Assembly: GCA_964618975.1 (NCBI GenBank)
Contig: CAZUDI010000032.1
Span: 1 to 41,696, forward strand
Length of the DNA stretch: 41,696 bases
Origin: CAZUDI01 sp964618975
GTDB taxonomy: Bacteria; Desulfobacterota; Desulfomonilia; UBA1062
Direction: 5' to 3'
Below, in pieces: positions 1 to 7,926 of this stretch. Position numbers and translations under genes: made by a program. Every line of letters starts with the position of its first letter. Within the stretch, counting starts at the first letter, position 1. The notes beneath the pieces were generated by a model, which saw nothing but the letters and a program-made list of their open reading frames with translations, had not been told where the DNA came from and did not search any database.

Positions 1-275
1 CCCCCATGCAAGGCAGCTACATCAACCTTCCCGAGGCGACAGAGGGCCAGGAACTCTCCCTGAAGGCCCTCTCCATCCTCATCACCTCCACAGAAATCAC
101 CCTCGAGGGCGCCCCGGTCGCGCTCGAGGCCCTGGAGGAACTCCCGGTGCCCCAGGACATTATCATCCTCGCTGAGCGGGAGGTTCCCTACTTCCGCGTG
201 ATGCATGTCCTCGATGTGCTCAAGTCCTCGGGCCACGAGCGGGTGTCCCTGGCAACCAAACCCGTCATAAGATGA
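1..275 (+). CDS. ExbD/TolR-family biopolymer transport protein, C-terminal part (start outside window)
   Basis: The frame is open to the left edge, so only the C-terminal part is present. The visible residues match the periplasmic domain of ExbD/TolR proteins: an NLPEA motif, which in this family follows the single N-terminal membrane helix, and near the end the pattern VLDVLKSSGHERVSLAT. The membrane helix and its conserved Asp lie before the window. Family members work with ExbB/TolQ in the inner membrane to couple proton motive force to TonB- or Tol-dependent outer-membrane processes. ExbD and TolR cannot be told apart from this fragment. The ATG at position 6 is unlikely to be the start because the protein would lack its membrane anchor. 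The next gene has its own promoter, so this is probably the end of an exbB-exbD type operon. Confidence 0.85.
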   Translation, partial: PMQGSYINLPEATEGQELSLKALSILITSTEITLEGAPVALEALEELPVPQDIIILAEREVPYFRVMHVLDVLKSSGHERVSLATKPVIR

Positions 276-326
276 AAACAATATGCAACAATCAGAGATC
301 TCAGCAGAAACACTCCCCTTGTCTAT

Positions 327-355
327 TTGACATGCGTCTGACACGGGGCTATAAT
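327..355 (+). promoter_or_regulatory. Consensus sigma70 promoter of the response regulator-glgC-rimO-kdsD operon
   Basis: TTGACA at 327-332 and TATAAT at 350-355 are separated by exactly 17 bp, a 6/6 plus 6/6 match to the sigma70 consensus. The predicted start of transcription is about position 362-363, which is the A of the ATG of the next gene at 363. No Shine-Dalgarno sequence lies between the -10 box and that ATG. The promoter therefore predicts a leaderless or nearly leaderless transcript. Confidence 0.85.
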
Positions 356-362
356 ATTTTCA

Positions 363-725
363 ATGGCAAGGATTTTGATTGTAGAAGACGATATCCACCT
401 GCAACTGCTCCTGAAGGACGAGCTCCACGAAGACGGACATGAGATCATAACGGCCGCCAACGGCCGGGAGGCGCTGGACGTGCTTAACGGAAACCGTTCC
501 GAAAGACCCGATCTCATCATCATGGACGTGCGCATGCCCAAGATGGACGGGCTGGAAACCATGGGTTACCTTCTCAAATCCCGTCAGAATACACCGGTTA
601 TCATATATTCGGCCTATGCGAGCTACAGGCATGACGTCATGGCCATGGCTGCGGATGCCTATGTGGTCAAGTCGCACGACATCACCGAGCTCAAAACCAA
701 GATACACGAACTGCTCCATGTCTAA
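363..725 (+). CDS. Stand-alone receiver-domain response regulator (CheY-like)
   Basis: A single 120-residue receiver domain with no output domain. Key residues are all present: acidic pair D9-D10 in LIVEDD, phospho-acceptor D55 in IIMDVRMPKMDG, the switch Ser S83 (IIYSAY) and the invariant Lys K103 (VVKSHD). It should be phosphorylated by a histidine kinase and act through protein contact; no partner kinase gene adjoins it. The start is fixed by the canonical MARILIVEDD opening; it has no ribosome binding site and begins about 7 bp after a consensus -10 box, so translation is probably leaderless. It is followed after 5 bp by glgC, so it is the first gene of a four-gene operon. Its link to glycogen/sugar nucleotide genes is by position only. 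Confidence 0.93.
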   Translation: MARILIVEDDIHLQLLLKDELHEDGHEIITAANGREALDVLNGNRSERPDLIIMDVRMPKMDGLETMGYLLKSRQNTPVIIYSAYASYRHDVMAMAADAYVVKSHDITELKTKIHELLHV

Positions 726-730
726 TCCTT

Positions 731-1957
731 ATGTCGCATAATAGTATCGATGTTGTAATCCTCGCCGGAGGAAGGGGCGAACGACTCTATCCCCTGACCA
801 AGGACCGCTCCAAGCCGGCCGTACCCTTCGGCGGCATGTACCGCATCATTGACTTCACCCTCTCCAACTGTGTCAATTCCGGGCTGAGGAGGATCTATGT
901 CCTCTGCCAGTACAAATCACATTCCCTGACCCGACACATCCAGCGGGGCTGGCTGCCCTTCTTCTCCTCACCCATGGGGGAATTCATCTATACCATCCCC
1001 GCCCAGATGCGCATCGGGGAGACCTGGTATGAGGGCACGGCGGATGCGGTCTTCCAGAACATCTATACCCTGCAGCAGGACATGCCGGAGAGCACGCTCA
1101 TCCTTTCGGGCGACCACATCTACCAGATGAACTACCGGGACATGCTTGCCTTTCACCGCCACCATCAGGCGGACGTCACTATCGGGTCTGTCGCCATGCC
1201 CGTGGAGACCGCCTCCCAATTCGGCATCATCCAGGTCAATGCGGATTACGAAATCGAGGGTTTCCAGGAAAAGCCCAAGCGTAATCCCATCACCCTGCCT
1301 CACGATCCGAGCCACGTGCTCGTATCCATGGGCATCTATGTCTTCGACACCCGGGTCCTCATGCGCCGCCTGATCGAGGATGCCAAACTCAAATCCAGTT
1401 CACATGACTTCGGCAAGGACATTATCCCGAGAATGCTCAAGAAATACAAGGTGATGGCCTATCCCTTCTCCGGAATCACCGGCAACGGCTATTGGCGCGA
1501 CATCGGCACCCTCGATGCCTATTATGCCGCCAATATGGACCTGGTCTCCGTTACCCCCCAGTGCAATCTCTACGATCCATCCTGGCCGATCCATACGGTT
1601 TACAGCCCCTATCCTCCGGCCAAAATGGTCTTTTCCGGCGGCGAGAACGGCAAACGCATCGGCACCATGCTCGATTCCATCATCTGCGGCGGGGCCATCA
1701 TCTCCGGTGGGCGGGTGGAACGCTCCATCGTCTCGCCCAACGTCCGGGTGAACAGCTACACCGAAATCAGCGAATCCATCCTCATGGAAGGTGTCGAGGT
1801 GGGCCGCAATTGCCGTATCAAGCGCACCATCATCGACAAAAACGTGATCATCCCTTCCGAAACGATCATCGGATTCAATGCCGAGGATGATCGCCGACGC
1901 TTTGCTCTCTCACCCGACGGTATCGTGGTCATTTCCAAGGATACCATGTTTGAATGA
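731..1957 (+). CDS. glgC: Glucose-1-phosphate adenylyltransferase (ADP-glucose pyrophosphorylase)
   Basis: Makes ADP-glucose from glucose 1-phosphate and ATP, the committed step of bacterial glycogen synthesis. The 408-residue length is normal. The N-terminal nucleotidyltransferase domain shows the family signature: ILAGGRGERLYPLT, then SKPAVPFGG, then RIIDFTLSNCVNSG. Further on are GTADAVFQN and the ILSGDHIY segment. The C-terminal third (from about residue 290) has the repeated hydrophobic pattern of a left-handed beta-helix. It starts 5 bp after the response regulator stop without an evident ribosome binding site, suggesting translational coupling, and its last 4 bases (ATGA) overlap the start of rimO. 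Allosteric control is typical of the family but the effector cannot be read from the sequence. Confidence 0.95.
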   Translation: MSHNSIDVVILAGGRGERLYPLTKDRSKPAVPFGGMYRIIDFTLSNCVNSGLRRIYVLCQYKSHSLTRHIQRGWLPFFSSPMGEFIYTIPAQMRIGETWYEGTADAVFQNIYTLQQDMPESTLILSGDHIYQMNYRDMLAFHRHHQADVTIGSVAMPVETASQFGIIQVNADYEIEGFQEKPKRNPITLPHDPSHVLVSMGIYVFDTRVLMRRLIEDAKLKSSSHDFGKDIIPRMLKKYKVMAYPFSGITGNGYWRDIGTLDAYYAANMDLVSVTPQCNLYDPSWPIHTVYSPYPPAKMVFSGGENGKRIGTMLDSIICGGAIISGGRVERSIVSPNVRVNSYTEISESILMEGVEVGRNCRIKRTIIDKNVIIPSETIIGFNAEDDRRRFALSPDGIVVISKDTMFE

Positions 1958-3234
1958 CCAGATCCCTTCAGAACATCGCCCTCGTCAGTCTGGGATGCCC
2001 CAAGAACCTGGTGGACTCGGAATTCCTTTGGGAACGCCTCACACAGGCGGGCTATCACATGCAAACCGAGACCTCGACCGCGGACATGGTCATCGTGAAT
2101 ACCTGCGCCTTCCTGAACTCGGCCGTGGAGGAGTCTATCCAGGTCATGCTGGAGCTCCTGGCCGAAGGCAAGGAGGTTCTCTGCTGCGGATGCCTGGTGA
2201 GCCGCTACCGGGAGGAGTTGCTCGTAGAACTTCCAGAGATCACCCTCTTTGCGGGTCCGGGCACCTATGACGATCTGCCCGGGGCCCTCAGGCGCGGCCT
2301 TCGCTACCTGCCGCCGCGCTTCAGCGGCGTGGTAAGCAGAAGGCTATGCTCCACGGGAAAGAGCGCCTATGTCAAGATCGCCGAAGGCTGCTCCCATCAC
2401 TGTCATTACTGTCTCATCCCCTCGCTCAGGGGCGAACTCGTAAGCAAACCCGCCCCCGAGGTCCTCACGGAATGCGCCCAGCTAGCACGCAGCGGGGTGC
2501 AGGAAATCATCCTCGTGGCCCAGGACCTGGGAAGCTACAACGGCGATATCCCGCTGCCCGAACTCGTCCAGCGCATCGCGGACCTGGAAGGCATATGCTG
2601 GGTCCGCCTCATGTACATGCACCCCGCCTCGCTCACCCGGGGACTGGTCGAGGTGATCGCAACCCACGACAAGGTATGCCCCTATATCGATCTGCCCATC
2701 CAGCACGTCTGTGAGACGGTCCTGAAGACCATGGGCCGCCGCGGCGGTGCCGCCGCCGTCAGGGGCGCCCTGGAGATGCTCAGAGGGCATGCCATCTGGA
2801 TCCGCTCCACGGTTATGGTAGGCCACCCCGGGGAGGACGAGCGGGCCTTTTCCGAGCTCGAGGACCTCATTTCTGAAGGCTATATCGACCATCCCGGGGT
2901 CTTTGCCTATTCCGAGGAGGATGGCACCGTCAGTGCGCAGATGCCGCCATCGGTGAGCGATGACCTCAAGACCGCCCGCAGAGAACATATCCTGGCCCTC
3001 CAGCAGGAGATCTCGCGCTCCAGACTCGCAGGTCTTCAGGGTAGACGTATCCCGGTATTCATCGAGGGTTACCATCCCGAAACCGATCTCCTCCTGTGTG
3101 GCCGGGCAGACTTCCAGGCCCCGGAGGTCGACGGCCTGGTGATCATCAACGAAGGCTCTGCCCCTTTCGGATCGATCTGCACGGTTGAGATCGTCGATAC
3201 AATGGAGTACGATCTCATCGGGAGGATAGTATGA
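1954..3234 (+). CDS. rimO: Ribosomal protein S12 methylthiotransferase RimO
   Basis: Radical-SAM enzyme that adds a methylthio group to an aspartate of ribosomal protein S12. The N-terminal UPF0004 domain carries the three expected cysteines, C15 (SLGCPKNLVDSE), C51 (NTCAF) and C80 (CCGCLV), for the auxiliary cluster. The radical-SAM cluster motif CSHHCHYC gives C146, C150 and C153. The SLGCPKNLVDSE signature favours RimO over MiaB. A C-terminal TRAM-like region ends the 426-residue protein. It overlaps glgC by 4 bp and kdsD by 4 bp (ATGA at both junctions), so the three genes are probably co-translated. Confidence 0.94.
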   Translation: MTRSLQNIALVSLGCPKNLVDSEFLWERLTQAGYHMQTETSTADMVIVNTCAFLNSAVEESIQVMLELLAEGKEVLCCGCLVSRYREELLVELPEITLFAGPGTYDDLPGALRRGLRYLPPRFSGVVSRRLCSTGKSAYVKIAEGCSHHCHYCLIPSLRGELVSKPAPEVLTECAQLARSGVQEIILVAQDLGSYNGDIPLPELVQRIADLEGICWVRLMYMHPASLTRGLVEVIATHDKVCPYIDLPIQHVCETVLKTMGRRGGAAAVRGALEMLRGHAIWIRSTVMVGHPGEDERAFSELEDLISEGYIDHPGVFAYSEEDGTVSAQMPPSVSDDLKTARREHILALQQEISRSRLAGLQGRRIPVFIEGYHPETDLLLCGRADFQAPEVDGLVIINEGSAPFGSICTVEIVDTMEYDLIGRIV

Positions 3235-4217
3235 CAACTAACGAGATCATACATCTCGGCCGGGAGGTCATCCGTAACGAGATCGAGGGACTGGAAGAGA
3301 TCCTCAACCAGGTGGATGGATCATTTGCCCGCGCCGTGGAGTGCATCGCCGCCCTCACGGGCAGGGTGGTGCTGACCGGGGTGGGCAAATCCGGCATCAT
3401 CGCCCGCAAGATCGCCGCCACCATGGTGAGTATCGGGACGCCCGCCATCTTCATCCATCCCGTGGAAGGCCTGCACGGCGACCTGGGCGCCATCATGCCT
3501 CAGGATGCCGCCATCATCCTGTCCAACAGCGGCAGCACCCACGAAATCTGCGAACTGCTGCCCTCCCTCCAGTCACTCGGCATCCCCATTATCGCCATCA
3601 CGGGCAATCCGGATTCTCCGCTCGGCAGACAGGCCCATATCCTGTTGCGGTGCACGGTGACCAAGGAGGCCTGCGCCCTCGGACTCGCACCCACCACCTC
3701 CACCACGGCCCAGCTCGCCCTGGGTGACGCCCTGGCCGTGGTACTCTCGGAGCTCAAGGGCTTCGACCGTGACGACTTCAGGGTCTTTCATCCCGCCGGT
3801 GCCCTCGGCAAGCAGCTCATGATTCGCATCTCCCAGATCATGCTTACCGGCGAGGAGGTGCCCTTCGTGCCGGCCCACGTGCCCCTGGAAACGGCCCTCT
3901 GTGAGATGACGGCCAAATCCCTGGGTTTTACCCTGGTGGGAAGCGAAAACGATATCCAGGGCATCATCACCGATGGCGACCTGCGCCGCATCCTCATCCG
4001 TCAGGGGCAGGAAATCCGCGACCTCACGGCGGGAGATGTCATGACCTGCAACCCCAAATCCATCCGCGAAGACATGCTCGCCCTGGACGCCCTTGATATC
4101 ATGGAAAAACTCCAGATCACCTCCCTGTGTGTGACCAACGACGGCCAACGCTTCAGGGGGGTGGTCCACCTGCACGACCTACTCGGACGCGGGAGACTGG
4201 GGCTGAAAGAGCCCTAA
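3231..4217 (+). CDS. kdsD: D-arabinose 5-phosphate isomerase (KpsF/GutQ family)
   Basis: Interconverts ribulose 5-phosphate and arabinose 5-phosphate, the first step towards Kdo for lipopolysaccharide or capsule. The N-terminal SIS domain (about residues 30-190) has GVGKSGIIARK with K53, HPVEGLHGDLG with H82, SNSGSTHE with E105, and FHPAGALGKQL with H187, which match the catalytic set known from E. coli KdsD. Two CBS motifs follow (about residues 203-325). The length of 328 is typical. It overlaps rimO by 4 bp and is the last gene of the operon. No convincing terminator was found in the 136 bp before the next gene. KdsD, KpsF and GutQ paralogues cannot be separated by sequence alone here. Confidence 0.93.
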   Translation: MTTNEIIHLGREVIRNEIEGLEEILNQVDGSFARAVECIAALTGRVVLTGVGKSGIIARKIAATMVSIGTPAIFIHPVEGLHGDLGAIMPQDAAIILSNSGSTHEICELLPSLQSLGIPIIAITGNPDSPLGRQAHILLRCTVTKEACALGLAPTTSTTAQLALGDALAVVLSELKGFDRDDFRVFHPAGALGKQLMIRISQIMLTGEEVPFVPAHVPLETALCEMTAKSLGFTLVGSENDIQGIITDGDLRRILIRQGQEIRDLTAGDVMTCNPKSIREDMLALDALDIMEKLQITSLCVTNDGQRFRGVVHLHDLLGRGRLGLKEP

Positions 4218-4353
4218 GCGGCAGTCATGAGCTCGACCCCGTCTCGCGCACACAAGCCCCGAGGAAACCGCCCTGAACGTCGGGCAATACAGATCGCATC
4301 CAATAGGGTCAGACCCAAGGTCCCCGGTTGGCGCACAGGCAAGGGAGGTCTTC

Positions 4354-4827
4354 ATGTACCACGCATGGCAGGATGTCCTGGATCTGTTCCATTACGGTAT
4401 CTATCTGATCACAATCGAGACCGAAGGCCGCTATAACGGCATGATTGCATCCTGGCTCACCCAGTGCTCTCACGAGCCGCCGCTCGTCGCCATGGCCCTG
4501 CGCCAGAACCGCCTCTCCCACACGCAGCTCCTCACCAGCAGGGCCTTCTGCATCAACGTGCTGCCGCAACAGGCCAAAGACCTCATTCCCCGCTTCAAGA
4601 ACCCCATTTGGCAGGAAAAATTCAGCGGGGTCGGACATTTCCTCTCCCCGGGTGGGTTTCCGGTGCTGAAGCCAGCACTGGCATACCTGGAATGCACCCT
4701 GGACAGTACCGTCGCATGTGGCGATCACACGCTCTTCATCGCCCGCATCCGGGACGCAATGAAACTCTGTGCGGGAACGGCACTGACAAGCGCCGACTAC
4801 GGTGGGGTCTATCGCGGGAATGCATAG
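4354..4827 (+). CDS. Flavin reductase-like domain protein (FMN-binding split barrel)
   Basis: A 157-residue protein with the layout of the flavin reductase/DIM6-NTAB family: an N-terminal strand (YGIYLITIE), NGMIASWLTQCSHEPPLVAMAL typical of the FMN phosphate loop in parts, then SHTQLLTSRAFCINVL, and a late segment LAYLECTLDSTVACGDHTLFI that resembles the GDH motif of these proteins. Members bind FMN and reduce flavin with NAD(P)H or act in electron transfer; the substrate here is unknown. A good ribosome binding site (GGGAGGT) lies 6 bp before the ATG. Gene order (after kdsD, convergent with acyl-CoA dehydrogenase) gives no clear pathway. Confidence 0.82.
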   Translation: MYHAWQDVLDLFHYGIYLITIETEGRYNGMIASWLTQCSHEPPLVAMALRQNRLSHTQLLTSRAFCINVLPQQAKDLIPRFKNPIWQEKFSGVGHFLSPGGFPVLKPALAYLECTLDSTVACGDHTLFIARIRDAMKLCAGTALTSADYGGVYRGNA

Positions 4828-4898
4828 AATGAGAACCCCTGGGCAAACCCTGGAAACACCCTGGCGCCGCCAGCGGCGGGGAGTACAACCCCAAGCGA

Positions 4899-4988
4899 AT
4901 CATGGATATGAATCCCAGCGTAAGCCCTGAACCCTGCTTTTCGCTATGCAAGCAGAGGGGAATTCGACCGATAGGCGATTAAAGCAGG
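4899..4988 (+). repeat. Dispersed intergenic repeat, copy A (degenerate)
   Basis: Read against copy B at 19865-19951 (opposite orientation), the two stretches align over about 90 bp. Both begin ATCATGG(A/G)TATGAATCCC, both carry AAGCCC then ACCCT in the middle, and both end GGCGATTAAAG(C/A)AGG. By eye identity is about 75-80 percent with a few small gaps. In copy A the two internal hairpins seen in copy B are decayed. It lies between the convergent flavin reductase and acyl-CoA dehydrogenase genes, and its end abuts the terminator-like hairpin at 4987-5010. Confidence 0.7.
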
Positions 4989-5010
4989 AGGGGGGAAAAA
5001 TCCCCCCTCC
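4987..5010 (-). terminator. Hairpin after the acyl-CoA dehydrogenase gene, likely terminator
   Basis: GGAGGGGGGA at 4987-4996 pairs with TCCCCCCTCC at 5001-5010 (10 perfect pairs, 4-base loop). It starts 17 bp beyond the stop of the acyl-CoA dehydrogenase gene on the minus strand. The T-tract after it is poor, but in the convergent region it could stop transcripts from both sides. Confidence 0.6.
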
Positions 5011-5027
5011 CCGTAACAGGACGTCGG

Positions 5028-6857
5028 TTAGACGATGAACGCCTCTTCGGGTATATCCATGGCGCTGTTGTCGCCCTTGACCAGGTTCTCGAGCTTGACG
5101 GGCACCAGATCGGTGATGCGGTTAATGAAGAACTTGGCCCCCTGAATCTTGCCGGTATAGAACATCTTCTCCTGATCGAGGGTGGCCTGGGCCAGCTTCG
5201 CGGTAGCAACCCGGGCCATCCAGAGGTGGAACCAGCCGCACAGGGTATCGCCAAAGCAGTTCAGGAAGTCCCAGGCACCGATGAGCGGCACGAAGGGATT
5301 GGTCTTCATGAGTCCGCGGAAGCCCATGGCCGCTCCGGCCAGGCCGTTGATCGCCCTCTCCACAATCTCGGCCTCAGCCTTGAAGTCCTCGCTTTCTTTG
5401 GCCTTGGCAACCTCGGCCTGGGCCTCGCCCAGCAGACTCATGAAGTAGGCACCCTTCTTCATGCCCAGTTTGCGACCAAGCAGGTCGAGGGCCTGGATCC
5501 CGTTGGTCCCCTCGTAGATCGTGTTGATCTTCTGATCGCGCATGAACTGCTCTACCGGATACTCCCGGCAGAAACCATACCCGCCGTAGGTCTGAATGGC
5601 CATGTCGTTGACCACCATGCCCATGTCGGTGCAGTAGGACTTGACGATGGGTGTGAGCATCTCGATCAGGCCGCGCCACTTCTCAATCTCGCCCTCGTCT
5701 TCCGCAATGCGTGCCTTGTCCATGCAGAAATAGCAGTACAGCGCCAGCATGCGCGTGCCTTCAGTGAGGGACTTCATCTTGAGCAGCATGCGACGCACGT
5801 CAGGATGCTGGATAATCGGCACGGCTGGGGCGTTCTCATCCTTCATGGCCATGGCGATGACGCTCTGCCCCTGGATGCGCTCCTTGGCATACTCCACGGC
5901 ATGACGATAGGCCGCGGTGGCGAGCGATACGCCCATTGTGCCGACACCCTGGCGTTCTTCGTTCATCATGTGGAACATGATCTTCATGCCCTCGCGCTCC
6001 TGCCCCATGAGATAGCCGATGCACTTGCCGTTCTCTCCGAAATTGAGTGTACAGGTGGCATTCCCGTGAATACCCATCTTGCTCTCGATGTTCCCGGTAG
6101 TCACATCGTTGGGCTCACCCAGCGAACCATCCTCATTGAACCGGATCTTGGGCACCACAAAAATGGAGATGCCCTTGGTGCCGGCAGGATCGCCCTCAAT
6201 ACGGGCCAGGACGGGATGGATGATGTTCTCGGTCAGGTCGTGGTCGCCGGCGGAGATGAAACTCTTGGTGCCGGTGATGGAAAACGTGCCATCGTCGTTG
6301 CGCTTGGCGGTGGACTTGAGCGCCCCCACGTCTGACCCGGCCCCGGGCTCGGTCAGACACATGGTGGCGGCCCACTGACCGGTAAAGAGCTTCTCCACGA
6401 TGAGGTTCTTGAGCGGATTATCGAAGAACTCGATGATCAGCCGCGCCGCACCGTGGGTCAGGCCCGGGTACATGGTGAAGGCCTGGTTGCCGGCCAGGAA
6501 CATGTTGGCGCACGCCGCGCTCACGATAGCCGGCAACTGCTGCCCGCCGTACTCGTACTCGTCCGAGGTGGACATCCAGCCGCCATCGCAGTAGAGCTGC
6601 CACAACCGGTGATAGGCCTCGGGCACATACACCTTGCCATCCTTGAATATCGCCTCCACCGGCTTGCGGTTCACCTCGTCCGGATAGTTCGGCGCAAGCT
6701 CGTTCTCGGTGAGTTTGGCCGCCTCGGTCAGAATCATATCCACCATGTCGGTGTCATGGTCGGCAAAAATACCCTTCCCCAGGATCTCGTCCCCGATCGC
6801 GAAAACCTCGTGGAGCAGAAAGCGAAGATCCCTCTCATCAACCCACTTGCTTGGCAT
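5028..6857 (-). CDS. Acyl-CoA dehydrogenase, long (about 600-residue) type with extra C-terminal domain
   Basis: FAD-dependent enzyme that oxidises acyl-CoA to trans-2-enoyl-CoA in fatty acid beta-oxidation. The 609-residue length matches the family with an added C-terminal domain (from about residue 470). Recognisable are MCLTEPGAGSDVGALKSTA (residues 166-184, FAD/substrate loop), ITGTKSFISAGDHD, and the FAD-binding GGYGFCREYPVEQFMRD segment. INTIYEGTNGIQ places the likely catalytic base at E449. A strong ribosome binding site (AGGAGGG) precedes the ATG. The gene stands alone on the minus strand, divergent from a lipase-like hydrolase, and its promoter carries two palindromes resembling those at the tetR promoter at 14376-14417. 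Substrate chain length cannot be read. Confidence 0.93.
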   Translation of the reverse strand: MPSKWVDERDLRFLLHEVFAIGDEILGKGIFADHDTDMVDMILTEAAKLTENELAPNYPDEVNRKPVEAIFKDGKVYVPEAYHRLWQLYCDGGWMSTSDEYEYGGQQLPAIVSAACANMFLAGNQAFTMYPGLTHGAARLIIEFFDNPLKNLIVEKLFTGQWAATMCLTEPGAGSDVGALKSTAKRNDDGTFSITGTKSFISAGDHDLTENIIHPVLARIEGDPAGTKGISIFVVPKIRFNEDGSLGEPNDVTTGNIESKMGIHGNATCTLNFGENGKCIGYLMGQEREGMKIMFHMMNEERQGVGTMGVSLATAAYRHAVEYAKERIQGQSVIAMAMKDENAPAVPIIQHPDVRRMLLKMKSLTEGTRMLALYCYFCMDKARIAEDEGEIEKWRGLIEMLTPIVKSYCTDMGMVVNDMAIQTYGGYGFCREYPVEQFMRDQKINTIYEGTNGIQALDLLGRKLGMKKGAYFMSLLGEAQAEVAKAKESEDFKAEAEIVERAINGLAGAAMGFRGLMKTNPFVPLIGAWDFLNCFGDTLCGWFHLWMARVATAKLAQATLDQEKMFYTGKIQGAKFFINRITDLVPVKLENLVKGDNSAMDIPEEAFIV

Positions 6858-6887
6858 AATACCCTCCTAATTTGATATTCTGTCATG

Positions 6888-6930
6888 AATGAATATTCAT
6901 TTCTATAAACTGAATGAGCGCTCATGTCAA
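6888..6930 (-). promoter_or_regulatory. Acyl-CoA dehydrogenase promoter with two TetR-type operators
   Basis: On the minus strand TTGACA (6925-6930) and TATAGA (6902-6907) are 17 bp apart. The palindrome ATGAGCGCTCAT (6914-6925) fills most of the spacer. A second perfect palindrome, AATGAATATTCATT (6888-6901), starts directly after the -10 box and covers the predicted transcription start. From memory, 6886-6903 matches the Bacillus TetR-family FadR box (TGAATGAMTANTCATTCA) at 16 of 18 positions. The same arrangement is present at the tetR promoter in this window, where the downstream site is also centred 10 bp from the -10 centre. Repression by that TetR protein is inferred. Confidence 0.75.
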
Positions 6931-7064
6931 GGAAATCATCGCATATCCCCCCAAGGTCTCCCTTTTCGCACACCCTAAGGGCGAGAAAGACGGCAATTTG
7001 CGTATTGTGCCCTCGAAAAGCTTCTGTCATACTGCAAAGAGCTGTTGTTGCAAAGGAGGTGTCC

Positions 7065-7901
7065 ATGGAGATTAATAACGGATGGATCAGGGCCTCCGAC
7101 GGGGTGCGACTCTACTGGAAGGCCTGGATCCCGGAGAAAATCAGCGCCGGCGTGCATCTGGTGCATGGGTATGCCGAGCATATCGACCGCTATCAAAACG
7201 TTGTGGACACGCTCGTCCCGGCCGGGATTGCGGTCTTCGGCACCGATCATCGTGGTCACGGCCGGAGCGAGGGACAGCGTGGGCATGTGGAGCGCATGCA
7301 GGACTACATCGATGACGAGCGCCTCTTCGCCCGGGAGATCGTCCGCGACAGGCTTGCCCCAAGCCCTCGTTTTCTCCTGGGGCATTCCATGGGCTCGATC
7401 ATCTCTCTGGCCTATGTCGAGCAGGATGCGGAGGATCTCGCCGGCCTCGTACTCTCCGGGACCGGGGCCCGTCCGGGCCAGGCCACCGATTCCCCCCTCA
7501 ACCGCCTGTTGGCCAGGATCGGATCGCGCCTCTTTCCCCGCATCTCGATCAAGTTCCCGCTCGGACCCGACTTCATCTCGCGCGATCCCGCGGTGGTCAG
7601 GGCCTACATAGACGACCCCCTGACCTACGATATCATTACCCCGCGCCTGGCCGAACAGCTGACCACGACGATCATCCGCAATGCGCAGACAGCGGGCACA
7701 CTCTCGCTGCCGGTCCTGATGCAGTGCGGCACCGAAGACATCTCCTTCTCCGGGCAGCGGGAACTCTTCGAGGCCCTAGGCTCACCCGACAAGACCTTCA
7801 GGTTCTACGAGAAGCTCAAACACGAGGTGTACAACGAACTGCCCGCAGATCGCGCACGGGTGCTGGGTGATCTGCGGGAGTGGCTCGAGGCGCGACTGTA
7901 G
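7065..7901 (+). CDS. Alpha/beta hydrolase, monoacylglycerol lipase-like (Hydrolase_4 family)
   Basis: Predicted soluble serine hydrolase of 278 residues. The oxyanion-region motif HLVHGYAEHIDRY (residues 31-43) and GTDHRGHGRSEG (59-70) are typical of monoglyceride lipase/lysophospholipase proteins. The nucleophile is S108 in GHSMG, the acid probably D225 (CGTEDISFSG) and the base H253 (LKHEVYNE). The start at 7065 is chosen because AAAGGAGGT sits 5 bp upstream and homology begins there; an in-frame ATG at 6924 would add 47 unlike residues through the promoter region. The gene is divergent from acyl-CoA dehydrogenase: release of fatty acid by this lipase and its oxidation would fit one pathway, although the acyl-CoA ligase step is not encoded here. 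Confidence 0.9.
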   Translation: MEINNGWIRASDGVRLYWKAWIPEKISAGVHLVHGYAEHIDRYQNVVDTLVPAGIAVFGTDHRGHGRSEGQRGHVERMQDYIDDERLFAREIVRDRLAPSPRFLLGHSMGSIISLAYVEQDAEDLAGLVLSGTGARPGQATDSPLNRLLARIGSRLFPRISIKFPLGPDFISRDPAVVRAYIDDPLTYDIITPRLAEQLTTTIIRNAQTAGTLSLPVLMQCGTEDISFSGQRELFEALGSPDKTFRFYEKLKHEVYNELPADRARVLGDLREWLEARL

Positions 7902-7926
7902 CTTGGTGAAATGTCCGATAAGGGGC

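Noticed and set aside
4306..4316. GGGTC-A-GACCC near the flavin reductase start
   Set aside because: It resembles motifs seen near REP/Y1 transposase elements, but one short copy without a partner is not enough to call.
4227..4436. 69-codon plus frame after kdsD
   Set aside because: It overlaps the flavin reductase start in another frame, is Arg/Pro-rich and has no ribosome site.
5226..6335. Long plus-strand open frame (369 codons) opposite acyl-CoA dehydrogenase
   Set aside because: It is a shadow frame of a GC-rich gene: His/Asp/Leu-rich with no family motif, while the minus frame has all acyl-CoA dehydrogenase motifs.
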